Source: Cryptomeria japonica
Lineage: Eukaryota; Streptophyta; Pinopsida; Cupressales; Cupressaceae
Length of the DNA: 64,000 nt
NCBI RefSeq assembly: GCF_030272615.1
Contig: NC_081410.1
Span: 116,819,140 to 116,883,139, forward strand
Reading direction: 5' to 3'
Shown here piece after piece: positions 21,532-33,010 of this stretch. Positions within the stretch are counted from its first letter, which is position 1; every line of letters starts with the position of its first letter. The position numbers were made by a program, and so were the translations under genes. The notes beneath the pieces were generated by a model. It made no database searches and was not told the DNA's origin. It was given only the letters and a program-made list of their open reading frames with translations.

Positions 21532-22430
21532 ACAATAAATGAGGAAGCTATATGTGCCATGCCCAAAGCATCTGTTTGGTGTGAATTTACATGAGAATCC
21601 ATCTGGGTTCTGGTATTAGGCTATCAGCTGTATGAGTTTATTTCTTTGATCTTTTGGATAATCATTCAGAAGAAGAAAGCAAAACAAAAGAACAGAATCT
21701 ATTATCAGAATGTAATATGATCAAATTGGATTGCTGAATCTTAATGCTCAATTGATCCAAGATACAAGCCTGATATTGGAGACAATCATTAGGAATGACA
21801 CAATCACAGATGGTCTTTTGGCAAGAGACTCAGCAACTCTCAGCAACTCAGGGATCATATCAACTTGAGGTTGGAATTTGTTCAGCTCTACAGAGGGTAA
21901 AGGCCCAGAGGGTAAATTGGGGTTGGAATTAGTTCAGGTCTACAGAGAGCTGACAATAAATCAGGAAGTTATATGTGCCATGCCCAAAGCATCCATCTGG
22001 GTTCTGTTGGTTACTAAAAAGAGGATTTAATATATTGTTGTGCGTAATTTCTGGCATCAGGTTATAAGCTGTGTGAGTTTATTTCTTCGATGTTTTGAAT
22101 CAAATTATATGATGATCGAGTTTATTTCTTTGATGTTTTAATGATCGAGTTTATTTCTTTGATGTTTTGAATCAAACTATATGATTCATCCTCAGAAGAA
22201 GAGAATAAAAAAAGAGAAGTTACAGAATCCATCATCAGAATGTAATATGATCAAATCATTTTTTCTTTTGGGTTGCTGAATCTTAGTGCTCAATTGACTC
22301 AAGTTACAAGCCTGGATATTGGAGACAATCATTAGGATTGACACAATCACAGATGATCTTTTGGCAAGTGACTCTGCAACTCAGGGATTATATCAAATTG
22401 GGGTTGGAAGCATTTCAGCTCTGCAGAGGC
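21532..22430 (+). repeat. tandem duplication, ~0.42-0.48-kb unit, two copies
   Basis: Copy 1 starts at 21532 and copy 2 at 21953, both with ACAATAAATSAGGAAGYTAT and ATGTGCCATGCCCAAAGCAT. Both continue through ATCAGAATGTAATATGATCA, GAGACAATCATTAGGA and ACACAATCACAGATG. Copy 2 carries an extra small triplication of GTTTATTTCTTYGATGTTTT (22077-22166). No ORF spans it. It may be intron or upstream sequence of the gene candidate at 22599. Confidence 0.85.
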
Positions 22431-22598
22431 TAAGAGCCCAATAGTCTCAGCCCTTCAATGGAGGAGTGGCCCCAATATGAAGTGTAGAGGGCTAATAGAA
22501 ATGCAATTTCATATATATTGTGGATCAGCATTCAGGGGACTCCATTAAAGGCTTTCTGTTAAGCTTCATCCCAGGAACTCTTCCTTTCTTGACTTTAC

Positions 22599-23024
22599 AT
22601 GCAGGGAGGCCAAGGTACAGGGAAGCATCAGGGAAAAATTTCAATAACAGTAACATTTTTTACTCAATACACCATTATGCATGAAGAACAGGGGCAAGTT
22701 ACAGAAAACAGGGGAGATGGTCATGGGGGAAAGGAAGAAGTAATTGTGGGCAGCTTTCTGAACTTTGGGAATATCAGAAATGGACGCGTGGTTGAAAAAA
22801 ATGATGCAGAGAAGGGTGAAATAAAGGAAGAAGACACGGGCCCTGTTTCGACTGAGAAAAGAGCAGAGGCATGCATTCAATTGGAGAAAAAACTGAAGGA
22901 AATTGTAATGGAGGATGAAGAAAGTTTGGTGGATATTCAGGAGTTTCTCTACTACTATTCCCGACTTAGAACTCCTATCTTCATCGACATTGTTGACATG
23001 TTTTTTGCAGAACTTTTTGAGTAG
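22599..23024 (+). CDS. candidate host gene or last exon: 141-aa acidic protein with OVATE-like C-terminus
   Basis: This 141-codon frame is the only protein-like ORF here that does not look like a mobile element. The ATG at 22599 follows an in-frame stop at 22590-22592. The N-terminal half is polar (Gly, Glu, Lys); the C-terminal 45 residues have a regular hydrophobic pattern, EKKLKEIVMEDEES then DIQEFLYYYSRLRTPIFIDI and VDMFFAELFE. I infer a resemblance to the end of plant OVATE-family repressor domains (LeELLxCYLxLNsPxxxdvIvxAF), but the usual start of that domain is not seen. TTTACATGCAG at 22594-22604 could instead be a splice acceptor, making this a last exon. A poly-A-like AATAAA lies at 23101. 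Moderate confidence that it is coding, low confidence in the family. Confidence 0.42.
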   Translation: MQGGQGTGKHQGKISITVTFFTQYTIMHEEQGQVTENRGDGHGGKEEVIVGSFLNFGNIRNGRVVEKNDAEKGEIKEEDTGPVSTEKRAEACIQLEKKLKEIVMEDEESLVDIQEFLYYYSRLRTPIFIDIVDMFFAELFE

Positions 23025-23100
23025 TCTGTCCTCTTGATGATTATTCATTGTTGGCCTCCATATCTGATCATTTTTCTTTTTCTTTTAGAGCTGTAATCCA

Positions 23101-23106
23101 AATAAA
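23101..23106 (+). terminator. possible polyadenylation signal
   Basis: AATAAA 77 bp after the stop at 23024, after a T-rich stretch, as expected for a plant 3' end. Confidence 0.35.
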
Positions 23107-23454
23107 ACATAGCTTTTTGGTTAGAGTTTTGTCAACAGTATCATTAGGGAGAGTTTACCGTTGGTGGTTTTGAAATATTAGGGGAGGATGATTTTCAGTA
23201 GAGTTGGCAGGTCGTACTCAAGTAAGTTGTATTCCACAAGAAATAATTAACATTGTATTTGTTGCCCGTTATAAAATGAACTGAGTTCTCTATTAACAAA
23301 CTATTGTCCTTAAGATAGTTTCTAGTGTGGAGATTTTAAATATTTTGAAGTATATATATTTTTTTTAATTTGTCTTTGATTTTACATGGATTACATTTCT
23401 TTTGTCTTGATCATAATTTTATATACTTATGGGCTTTTTATTTATTCTAATATT

Positions 23455-23667
23455 GGTCAATGTTGTTTTATTTATAGGTTAGATTGTGTTGCAGTTTTTT
23501 GCATCAACGTTTCAGATTACACTTTGTGATCTATCTTTCCTCTATCATTCTTTATCTTGATGATGGATCAAGGAGCGTGATCTAAAACGTTGATGGATCA
23601 AAGAGCGTGATCTAAAACGTTGATATAAAAAACTGCAACACAATCTAACCTAGAAACAACATTGACT
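23455..23667. repeat. foldback (MITE-like) sequence of ~213 bp
   Basis: The left arm (GTCAATGTTGTTTTATTTAT then AGGTTAGATTGTGTTGCAGT and TTTTTGCATCAACGTTT, 23455-23512) is complementary, with few mismatches and a small indel, to 23609-23667. The loop holds a tandem pair of a 30-bp unit with GATGGATCAARGAGCGTGAT (about 23562-23621). There is no coding capacity, and target-site copies could not be assigned. Confidence 0.82.
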
Positions 23668-23965
23668 AGAACTATGGATTGTAGAAACCTAACATTGAAC
23701 GATTTCAATATTGTTTTTTAATATGTGATGAGTACATTTGAAAATATTTTATTTCTTTAAGTATTTAAGAATTAAAAATAAATTTTTAAATAATTTAAAA
23801 TAAATAAAGAATAATTAAATTTATTTTAGGATTTCGATGTTGAGATGATATGATGTAAAGAGATAAGTTTATTTTTCAAAAGGATAAAGATGGATAAGAG
23901 TTATTTAGTTCTAGGTGTGACTTTATGAGTTAAATTACATCATGTCATTTAATGATAAAAAAATG

Positions 23966-24079
23966 ACACTCTAGTTTCAAACTTTATCTTGTTATATTCT
24001 AATAGATGACGAACTAAATATTACACTCTAGTTTCAAACTTTATCTTGTTATATTCTAATAGATGACAAACTAAATATT
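23966..24079. repeat. 57-bp tandem duplication
   Basis: ACACTCTAGTTTCAAACTTT starts at 23966 and again at 24023; the copies differ at about one base (GACGAAC versus GACAAAC). Confidence 0.92.
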
Positions 24080-25639
24080 TTGATATGGGGTGAAATTGCA
24101 ATGCATAAATGATCTGGATCAATTGTACGATATTTAATCGATATAAGTGTATGCGATTGATTGGTTGCAAACAATATGGACCAATTGAGTTTGGTAACAT
24201 GAAAATTGGTTTGTCTTACTTTCTGATATCTAATTTTTTAATTATGAGACTCGGTGTCCATGAACACCCCTATGGAAGTTACTAAGTGAAGATATTGTTT
24301 TCTTCTTCAAAATCCTAGGTGGATTGATTCAATGACATAAACAAAAGTGGAAGACAACAAGACACCATCTATCATACTTATCTATTGCTAAGTACATAGA
24401 TTTTGGTGTGATAATGAATGCTTGGATATTATCATTGAATGATGAAAGTTAAAGTAAGAGCTAGATAAATCTTTGATAGCTAGATGCATAGAAATGAATT
24501 AAGGTTTTTCTCTTTAACAAAACATCAAATAGTTATAGAACTTGTGATGTTTTATATTTCAAGTTGATGCATAATGAATAGTTTGAGTGGGGTGAAATGA
24601 GTCCAATTTGAATTTTGAATTTTGAATTTGAAAAAGGTTAAGGTTGATTTTGCATTAGAGAATTGAAAGTCAAATGCACCAATGAAGGATCAAAATTAGT
24701 TATTGGTAATATATGGAAGCATAATCATGCTAATTTTAGGGAATTCGTCATCTCCTAGTGTGGGAACCAACCACTTATATGCTAGTCATTATAAATGATA
24801 ACCCAACCCAAGTGAGTCCAAAACTAATGGTAAAGGGTAGATATGTGATTTTCATTATTACAAAGATGCACCTTTAAACAATAAATATGTTCACTCCAAG
24901 GAAACTCAACTAGATCTATAATAGTACTATTATATCCATACATCCAAGAGGTAATTACTAGCAGTTAATGGTCTCATGTTAATAATAACTAATTAAGAAC
25001 CTTCAAATTTGATGATAACTTATTGACAACTATCAACAAATGTGGATCCTCCTCTAGTTGATAGTTATCAAGAGTTGTGTTCCTTATTTAGCCTATATGG
25101 ACCTATTATGTAAATATTGAAAAGAAGTAGAAGTGTAAAATAAGATTCTCGCACTAATCTATGAGAGGAGACGTGTGCAAAAATTAAATTAATCATATAA
25201 ATAAAAGGAAATAAATTGAAAATCATATTCCAAAACACAATGATTTACATGGGAAAACCCTTTTAAAGAAAAAACCCACTCTAAAGAAACTTTGTAATGC
25301 CTATCCATTTGTTAATTTGAGATGCCTTGGTTTTAGTAATGTGTTTTGACTATGCATCAAGGGATGCAAAGGTCATGCTTTATACTTGTTTTCTTGATGT
25401 ACTCAGACCACTCACATGTTTTGAGATGGTATTCCTCAACACGTTAATTGTTGGTGTTTTTCTTGCATTGTATTGCATGTATGGTAGCGTGCCATGTTCC
25501 TTGTAAGGACTTGATGTCTTTTGTTACTGCTATGTTTCTTGGCATGCTTGTGTTTTACTTCCTATGGTAGAATCATAAATATTATGATTTAATGATATCA
25601 ATATCTAGTATTTTAAATTATTATCCTAATTTCATGATT
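24080..25639. other. no gene seen; weak LTR-like trace
   Basis: AT-rich, no long ORF. Around 25225-25290 AACACAATGATTTACATGGG, AAAACCC and AAACCCACTC resemble the block before the 3' end of copia LTRs, so a decayed LTR fragment is possible. Confidence 0.4.
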
Positions 25640-27449
25640 ATATGACATATGTGATGTTGAACCTCATTGGATGATTTCCATGTGATTTGCCTATTATATA
25701 TTGAGCAAGCATGCTTGACATATGTGTTGAGTGGGTACAAGTTATTTCTCCACTTGATTCTCAAGAACCGCATTATCTTTATCTCTAATGGTTTGGACAA
25801 ATTGATATGGTGCCCTGCAAAGAATGGAAAGTACTCTATCAAGGAAGGGTATAAGGCAATTCATCAAATGTCTGTTCAATCCTATTCACAAAGAGCCTAC
25901 AATTTTTGTTGGAATAATAGTGTTCTTCCCAAGGCAGGGATGTTTGCTTGGCTTGCTCTACATAAGAGAATACTCACCAGTGAGAGACTTGTTAAATTGA
26001 ATATTGCACATCCATTTGCTTGTGTACTTTGTGGTGAACACAGTGAAACGTTAGATCATCTCCTCCTCCAATGTGATTTTGCTCACTATTGTTGGATGTT
26101 CGTGCTTGATAAGCTTTCCTTTAGCACACCTCTTCCAGATAATGTATGGGATTTGTTCTAGTCATGGCCAGTCTTATACTCATCCTCTCTTTTTGCATGT
26201 ATTTGGAAAGTGATCCCATCCATAGTAGTATGGTCACTTTGGTGGGAAAGAAATAAGCGTATTTTTAGAAAGCAAACATCTGCTCTTTCTGAAGTTTTCA
26301 ATTATATTGAAAAATCAGTATCAAAACTGGTTAATGCTCAAGTTTCAAATCAGTTCAATTCAAATAGGGAATTTACTTCTTGGGATGGTCAAGTTATTAA
26401 CTGCTCGAAGGGCATCTCTATTCCTGTATCACCTTGTCTTCCGAGAGTGAGAACTAGTAAAATTGATAGAAATAAAGTGAAATGGTGTCCTCCAAATTCA
26501 ATGCATTTCAAACTAAATTTTGATGACTCCTCTAAATGGAACCTAGGTGATGCAGGGATAGGAGTATGCATAAGGGATCACACAGGATGTGTTTTAGCTT
26601 TGAAAGCTGCTTTTATTCTGCCGGGTACTAACAACTTTGCAGAGGCATATGCTTTACTTGAAGGTATTCTACTAGTAAAAAAACTGAACATCTCATATAT
26701 ACGCATTGAAGGCGATTCAGCTATTATTATCAATGCTTGCATAAAGAGAAATATTGATAATTGGCAGATAAGATATTTACTTGAACAAGCATGAACACTA
26801 TTTGATACATTCACAAACTTCACCATTTCACATGTGTGTAGAGAAGGGAACCGGGTTGTAGACCATTTGGCAAATATGGGAAGTTCCAAGGAGGAACTTA
26901 ATATGATGGGTCCGAATTGTGATTTTGATTCTTATCCAATTCTTAAGGCAAAATTTTTGGAGGATATGGGTACATGATAATATTACATATAGCTATACAG
27001 TGGTCTTTTTCATAATGATATAAATTGGTATGTGTGATATTATAAGTGCAGGGTCTTGTGGTTTTGCTGCATCTGTATATTGTGAAGGGATATCGATTTG
27101 AGAAGTGTGTTGGATTGTAAGTTGGATAAATTCATAAGTGAGATAGATTGTGGACTCCTATGTAAATGTGCACAACTCTCGTGATGTTTTGGTTTAGACT
27201 GCATCTTGTTCAATACATTCCAGAAAATATTCGATATTGGGGGATGTTTTATGGCACTTGATATTCTGGACACTATAAGATATTGTATTTCTTGGCATAT
27301 TTGAGATTTAAATCTCACAACCCTTCTATGTATTGTAGAGCAAGGATCAGAATTTTTCTTACTGGTTCTTTTCTCCAGGATCTCTTTGAATCATCTTTAT
27401 ATAATAAAATATATTAAGTGGCACCGCCACCTTGTTTTGAAAAAAAAAA
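25640..27449 (+). mobile_element. 5'-truncated LINE with RNase H
   Basis: Contains only the 3' part of a LINE ORF2 (zinc-binding domain and RNase H), a 3' untranslated stretch and a terminal A run (27439-27448). Truncation at the 5' end is usual for LINE insertions. The exact 5' junction between about 25600 and 25770 is not resolved, and no target-site copy was found. Confidence 0.85.
25667..26976 (+). pseudogene. LINE ORF2 3' part: zinc-binding domain and plant-type RNase H
   Basis: One frame with three stops. From about 25790: LIWCPAKNGKYSIKEGYKAI, then the zinc-binding reverse-transcriptase tail AGMFAWLALHKRILTSERL with CVLCGEHSETLDHLLLQCDF. After a TAG (26159-26161, TTCTAG) the frame continues VVWSLWWERNKRIF. 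The RNase H domain reads KLNFDDSS (the usual form is NFDGS), AEAYALLEG, IEGDS and HVCREGNRVVDHLAN, so the acidic residues and the final His/Asp are visible. A TGA at 26792-26794 precedes the last 60 codons. Reverse transcriptase and endonuclease are absent. This is a LINE class different from the one at 8471, which shows no RNase H. Confidence 0.88.
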
Positions 27450-27959
27450 TTAGAAAATGTAAAAAAAGTGATAAAAGGAAAAAGATTATTGTATTTCTTT
27501 CTCTCATTTGATTTTTGTTTTCAAAATCCTCTTTCTCCTTCAGAATGGAAAATGGTTGTAAATGCTCTACATGGATGGGAATTGGATTACTGCCATGGGA
27601 GATTGAAGGTGTGTATGCATTACATTTAGGATCTTCCTCTTAATTTGAAGAAATTGGAAATAAAATTATTATTTTCATGAGCCTCAAACTTGAGGCAATT
27701 CACCCCCCTTATCCATTATTTTGAATGCTTTCAACTATGTTTTCCATACCCATCTTAGTGGTTGCATATATTGCAGGTTGACTTTCATTATAAAAATTGA
27801 ATGTAAATTATATTTTAAATTTTAAAAAATTCTATTTTGTGCCCTTACTATGACAATATTTTTAAAAATCTTTTAAAGGTGAATTTTATGTGAAAAGTGT
27901 AGTGTCATGCATTTTTGGAATCAAAGGGTATCCTTAGAATTTTGAAATTTTAAAGTATA

Positions 27960-28180
27960 TAGCTTGAGTTGGAATAGTGGTGGAGCTTGTGCTCTGGAAA
28001 GAGAGGTCACAAGTTCAAATCCAACTAGGGGTAAGGTATGTATGTCTCATTTTTAGCACATTAAGGTGCTTCCCGGAAGGAGTATGGGGTAGTCCCATAT
28101 TGCTATAAGTCATTCGCAGACCCATATACAGACCGCTCGACATCATGGACTATAAAAGAATCTTTCTTTCTTTCTTTCTT
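27960..28180 (+). mobile_element. tRNA-derived SINE
   Basis: Pol III internal promoter boxes are spaced as in a tRNA: box A TGGAATAGTGG at 27970-27980 and box B AGTTCAAATCC at 28012-28022. A tRNA-unrelated body follows, and the 3' end is a simple (TTTC)n run at 28162-28180. Length of about 220 bp suits plant SINEs. Target-site copies are not clear, so the element is probably old. Confidence 0.75.
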
Positions 28181-29329
28181 AATCATTCAACCATGGTGTT
28201 TAGAATTTTAATGGTTTTTTCAATGTAAATTATTTTTTAAATGCTCGAAATTATGGGTGATTTTGAATGAATTTAAAAGAAAGAAAAGAAGTTTCATTAT
28301 TATTTTTATATTTATAATCTTTGGAGACCATGTTTTCTTTTATACCATAAAATTTGACATCAACATTTGTGACATTCCCAAATAGTGTTATGGTGTGATG
28401 AACCTAGGTTTTGATGTGTAAAGTGTAGTAAAGGAGAAATCTTGACATCAACTAGGGAATAAAGAGGAATGAGGATACAACTCGAGAGAATTTTTTTTGT
28501 AAATAAGTGATAACTAAACATAATGGAAAATAAAGATAGCTAAGATAATGATTCTTACGGAATAGTTAGAGCACTTATATAAGCCTAGTACGAGCATAGA
28601 AGGCAGACCCACTTAGGGAGTGTTAATTCTTGCTAGTTGGGTTCCTTGCATGGGTGAGTTGATGCATACTCGACTTTTCTTAGTCATTCCATTTGAGCTA
28701 TTGTGGTAACACTCCTTCCTTGTGCCTTATGGTTCTTAATCCTTTATGCCATTGGAGTTGGTGTTTGATGAGAGACCCATCTTTGACCATGTTGTGATTT
28801 GGAAGAGACCTTGATTGAACCCATTTTTTAAATTATGGTATGAGTAGTCAAGATTGATCCCATTTTAAAATTATATGCCTTGAAGAGTTTCATGATTTAA
28901 TAAGATACTTGTTTCAATTAATGCTCACTTTGATATTTTATGGGGGCTAAAACTAACCTTTAGAATCCTAAAACTTATTTTTTTTGTCACATGGTGTAAA
29001 CCTTTACACCTTTTGGTTCTTAAAATTAGGACGCAAGTTTGAGACATCTTTACTAAAAGTCTCCCACTTTCAAAAATATTGCAAGAGAAAAGTGAATTGT
29101 CACACTATCTATTATCTATTAGGGGCCGAGAGACCCATAGGCTCTTTGCACCATTTGAACTTCGTTGTGCACACTAGCCTTTTCAATTCATTACAACATT
29201 CTTCAAACTATCAACTTTTTCTTGGATCAACCTCCCATCCTATACCGTTTAATGAATAAAATGATATTAGAAATGTATATGCTTCATCCACACATGAAAG
29301 TTCAAATTTTGTGCTAGATATATGGAATT
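28181..29329. other. no gene seen
   Basis: AT-rich sequence with scattered short ORFs; no motif recognised. Confidence 0.5.
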
Positions 29330-29960
29330 TTTATTGATACAAAAAACGTGGATAGCTCCTTAACTCCTCATATTTGAGTATAATATCTTAAGATATATGG
29401 CCTTCTTATCAGAACAAGTAGCTAATATGTAATCAACATTTTTCGTTGACTAAGAACCCATAACTTGTCATTTACATATCCAACTAATAGCACTAGGTCA
29501 AATAAATTGAACACATATAAATTAGTGGTCTTTTATTATCAACATCTCCTGCCCAATCTAAATCCATGAATATTCACTAAGTGTTGGTCCCCTATAGGAT
29601 AACCATGTTAACAAATAGAATACTAAGAGGTAGCCCATATATATTTTAAGTCCTGCTTAACTACATTTCAATGATCTCATCTCAAATCAACCATAAAGTA
29701 ACTCAAAACTTTCATTATTTAGGTAATATCTAGTGTAGTATATATTGTAGCATACATCAAAGTCCTCATCATAGTGGCATAAGGAACATGGTCATATCAT
29801 CCATCTTTTTGGGTTTTGTAAGAAAATGATCCAATAATGCCTTAGTTCCCATGTGAAAACAAGAACACTCAATGATCTACCAAATATCATTTTGAAACAT
29901 TGCAATATGATGTTCACATTGTTAGGAAGGAATAAGCTAGAACTAGACTAGTCATGAAGA
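29330..29960 (-). pseudogene. decayed copia pol fragment (reverse transcriptase end and RNase H)
   Basis: Read on the minus strand with many breaks. The pattern of the copia region between reverse transcriptase and RNase H is visible: an RTLMYA...DI block, a DHWN-VVK-LKYI block, a block resembling the GYSDADWAGD motif (about 29560), then SAISW, ATCSDKKAIYLKILY. No LTR is attached. Every frame is broken, so this is an old remnant. Confidence 0.7.
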
Positions 29961-30959
29961 TCCTATTGCAAACCATCATAAATTGGTTGCAAACCTTCTA
30001 TCGAAAGAGAAATTCTCTAAGATGGTACTAGGATGTACGGGATACATCCCACAAAGTGGATATTTGTATAAGGAAAGATAAAATGTAATAAAAAATGGGA
30101 GTGAGAAGGATGGATAAGGATATAATGATATATAAAAATATAGAAGATGAATAGTAGAAGAAAGAATAGTAAGAAGGGTGAAAATTATAACATGTTTAAA
30201 TAATGAACAAATAGTAATATATATGGAGTTATATCTAATATGCATTATGATCAATGACAATCAAATTTGGGTTGATTTCATTCTATTAATACTTAGTGTA
30301 TGTACTATTTGAAAAAACTCCTTATCCCTCTTGTATTGACTTAGTCTAGGGTATACATAAAACACTTAGAAATTACATGGGACTCAGTACTTTGGTCTAT
30401 GTTTCTCCATTTTCTTGCTAACTTTGGTTATGTTTTTGGGATCCTGGTTAGTTTGTATAGAAGAAAGTAAGGAAAAATTAATTTCAATCTAGATAGAAGA
30501 ATTAAAAAAAGAGGGCATATTTTATCATAAACTACAACACTATTATCCATGGTGTCATCCTTACGAGAGGGGATTAGGCTCCAAGAGAATGGAGAATTCA
30601 AAGGGGGGATCTTTGAAAGGAATCCTTGAAAGAATGTGACCTATAAAAAGATGTTATAAAATAACTATCATGGGATGAGGTAAAGGAGTAATGTAGTACC
30701 AAACCAAAAACACTCATGGAAAAATGAGATAAGAAAAAATCAAGAGAAATTGAGAAAATTGAGTTAATAAAGAGATTTAACATGGCAATCCCAAATGGTG
30801 AAGAAAGAAGACAAAGACAAAATATTGAGAGGTAAGAAAGACATTGCAGGAGATTAGAAAATGCAAAGAAGAGAAGGAATGAGTGTGTCAATGAGATTCT
30901 ACCGAAAGAGGAAAAGAGAATAAATTGAAAAGGAAAAAAGGAAGAATTCAAAAAAAAGA
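29961..30959. other. no gene seen
   Basis: Purine-rich on the plus strand between about 30050 and 30960, giving Ser/Phe-rich minus-strand ORFs that lack protein character. Confidence 0.5.
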
Positions 30960-33010
30960 ATTCACATTGGCAAAAAGTGGGACAAACTTTGACAAATTTA
31001 GAGAAGAGTATAGAGGAATATGGGAAATTAAAAAATTATTGGTAGAGGATTGTAGAAGAATTGAGGCTACATCCCTACCACGTCTCTTAAAATTATAACA
31101 ATTAGGCTAGATCTATCAAAAAACACAGTCAAGTTGGATAATAGATTTCTTGAATTCCTAAAAACTCTAAAAAAGATTATTCTTATTAAAGAAGAATATT
31201 TGGAGGAATTAGTTAATCAAAGTGTAAAGAAGTTAAGGAGAGAAGAGGTAGAAAAAGGTAACAATGTCATATTTAAATTAGGGAAGGATTTGTTGACCTT
31301 AAGTAATGAAATGGCATTAATGAATAAGAAAACATCTTTAAATATGAAATAGTATTGTGAATATTTACAAGCCTTGGACTAAGACCCATCCCTATACCCT
31401 CTAAAAAAAGAATAATATCAATTGAAGAGATATTGTAGAAAGTGGAAAAGAGTCCATAAGACAAAGATATATTAGATTGGAATAAGCTTTGGGGAATGAG
31501 TATTTTGAAATCAAGTTAGCAAGAAGAGATAATGGTAGGGAATATGAACTTACAATATAAGAAGTATAAAGAAGCTAAAGAAACTCCACCAATCCATAAA
31601 TGTAAACAAGAAGAAGAGAAGCATAAATGGACCATCAATCAAGCTTTTCATATTTAGAAAGGACACTATATAAGCTACACAACATGTATTCCTATTGGAT
31701 TCATTATTGAAAAGAAAGGACATTGAGGAAGACAAAATAAAATTACTAGATTTTGTGGCACACTTCAAAAAGGATACATTGGAATAGTACAGGAATATCT
31801 ATCCAAAATATGATAAGGATTGAGACAAAGTGAAGAAATATTTTTTGGAAAAAAATGACATTCTAGAAGTACCATTCGAGGGTGTAAAAATATGAGGGGT
31901 TTGGTACAAATTAAAGGATAATAAATGAAAGACTATGATAATGAGGTATCACATAAATTGGATGAACCATTAATAGAAAAGTACAAGGTAGGATGGTTCA
32001 TTTGTGGATTACAAAAAGATATTAGAGTAGGGCCTTGGATGAAAGATATTTGACACATATTTAGAGATGGTAACCATGTCCTGCTACATCAAGATGCAAC
32101 CATGAAAGAAAGTGATGCAATAGAGAAGTTATAATTGGTGTATGCAGAATAAAGTTAATTTATGTCAATTTGGTTGCAAAATAGGAAATTGAATAAATTA
32201 GATTTATTCAATTTGGGAGGACACCATTTAATTAAATGTAAATTTAATTAAATGGGCTAGAAGGGGAATTTTAATTAAATGTAAATTTAATTAAATGGCT
32301 TAGATAGAAGAAGGGTATATTAATTAAATCTTAATTTAATTAATTTAGAAGAATTTAAGAGTAATTAAAATGAATAAAAATTCACTTAATTTATTATGCA
32401 ATTTTTAGGTGTCTACAATTGGTAGTTGAGCAACTCACCTTGCAAATGGACATAATGGTAAGACAAGATGCTAGTAAGGTAAAATAGAACATCTAATTCT
32501 CTTATTGTATAAGATAAGTCTACTTAATAAATGAATTCTTGAAGGCACAAGGAGGAAAAAAGGTAGAAAAAGTCAAAGTCGAGGTATGAATAGTAATTCA
32601 AAAGCTCCAACTAGTAATTTGTGGAATATATAGAGAATACGATGAACATGAGATAGATAGTTGTCCATAAAAATCCTTCCACTTAAGAAATTTAGAAAAT
32701 CATCTAAACCCTATATATTTACTACACCATGGATATGATAGAGATGTAGATCAAAATATGGCTTATGTCAAGGGACTTGTAGAGTGACCCTTGTTTACAC
32801 ACAATGCAAGATATGGACAACCACCATGGCAGAACAACAAAAGTGTCAATGCATTACATAATACGCCTCTACAAAATTATCAAAAAATAAAATAAATTAT
32901 AGAGGAGGTCAAGGATGTGGAAGGGGCAACTATAAAAGAGATGATGCAACTTATTACAAATGTGGTAAAGTTGGCCACTATGCCATATAATGTTGGAATT
33001 AAAAAGAAAG
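30960..33010 (+). pseudogene. retrotransposon gag relic, interrupted
   Basis: A purine-rich, Lys/Glu-rich degraded frame. Traces: a coil-like LVNQSVKKLRREEVEKGNNV (about 31220), a gag-core-like YKVGWFICGLQKDIR (about 31985), and a zinc knuckle YYKCGKVGHYAI-stop-C (about 32950-32990) in which the first Cys is Tyr and a stop precedes the last Cys. The LTR-like insert 32139-32417 splits it; joining the flanks restores the frame EKL...VVEQLT. No protease or reverse transcriptase follows. I cannot tell Ty3/gypsy from copia. Confidence 0.6.
32139..32417 (+). mobile_element. 279-bp LTR-like insertion with ATTGG target-site duplication
   Basis: Starts TGTATGCAG, ends GGTGTCTACA, and has ATTGG on both sides (32134-32138 and 32418-32422). 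TG...CA ends and a 5-bp duplication are typical of LTR-element integration, so this is most likely a short solo LTR, perhaps from a TRIM-type element. The body is rich in TTTAATTAAAT words. A related sequence occurs at 63215-63507. Confidence 0.75.

Noticed and set aside
27960-28030. A functional tRNA gene
   Set aside because: Box A and box B are present, but no cloverleaf with a proper acceptor stem could be drawn, and the sequence runs on into a SINE body and TTTC tail.
30598-30951. 117-codon Phe/Ser-rich minus-strand ORF
   Set aside because: It is the complement of a purine-rich stretch, without motifs or repeats of domain type.
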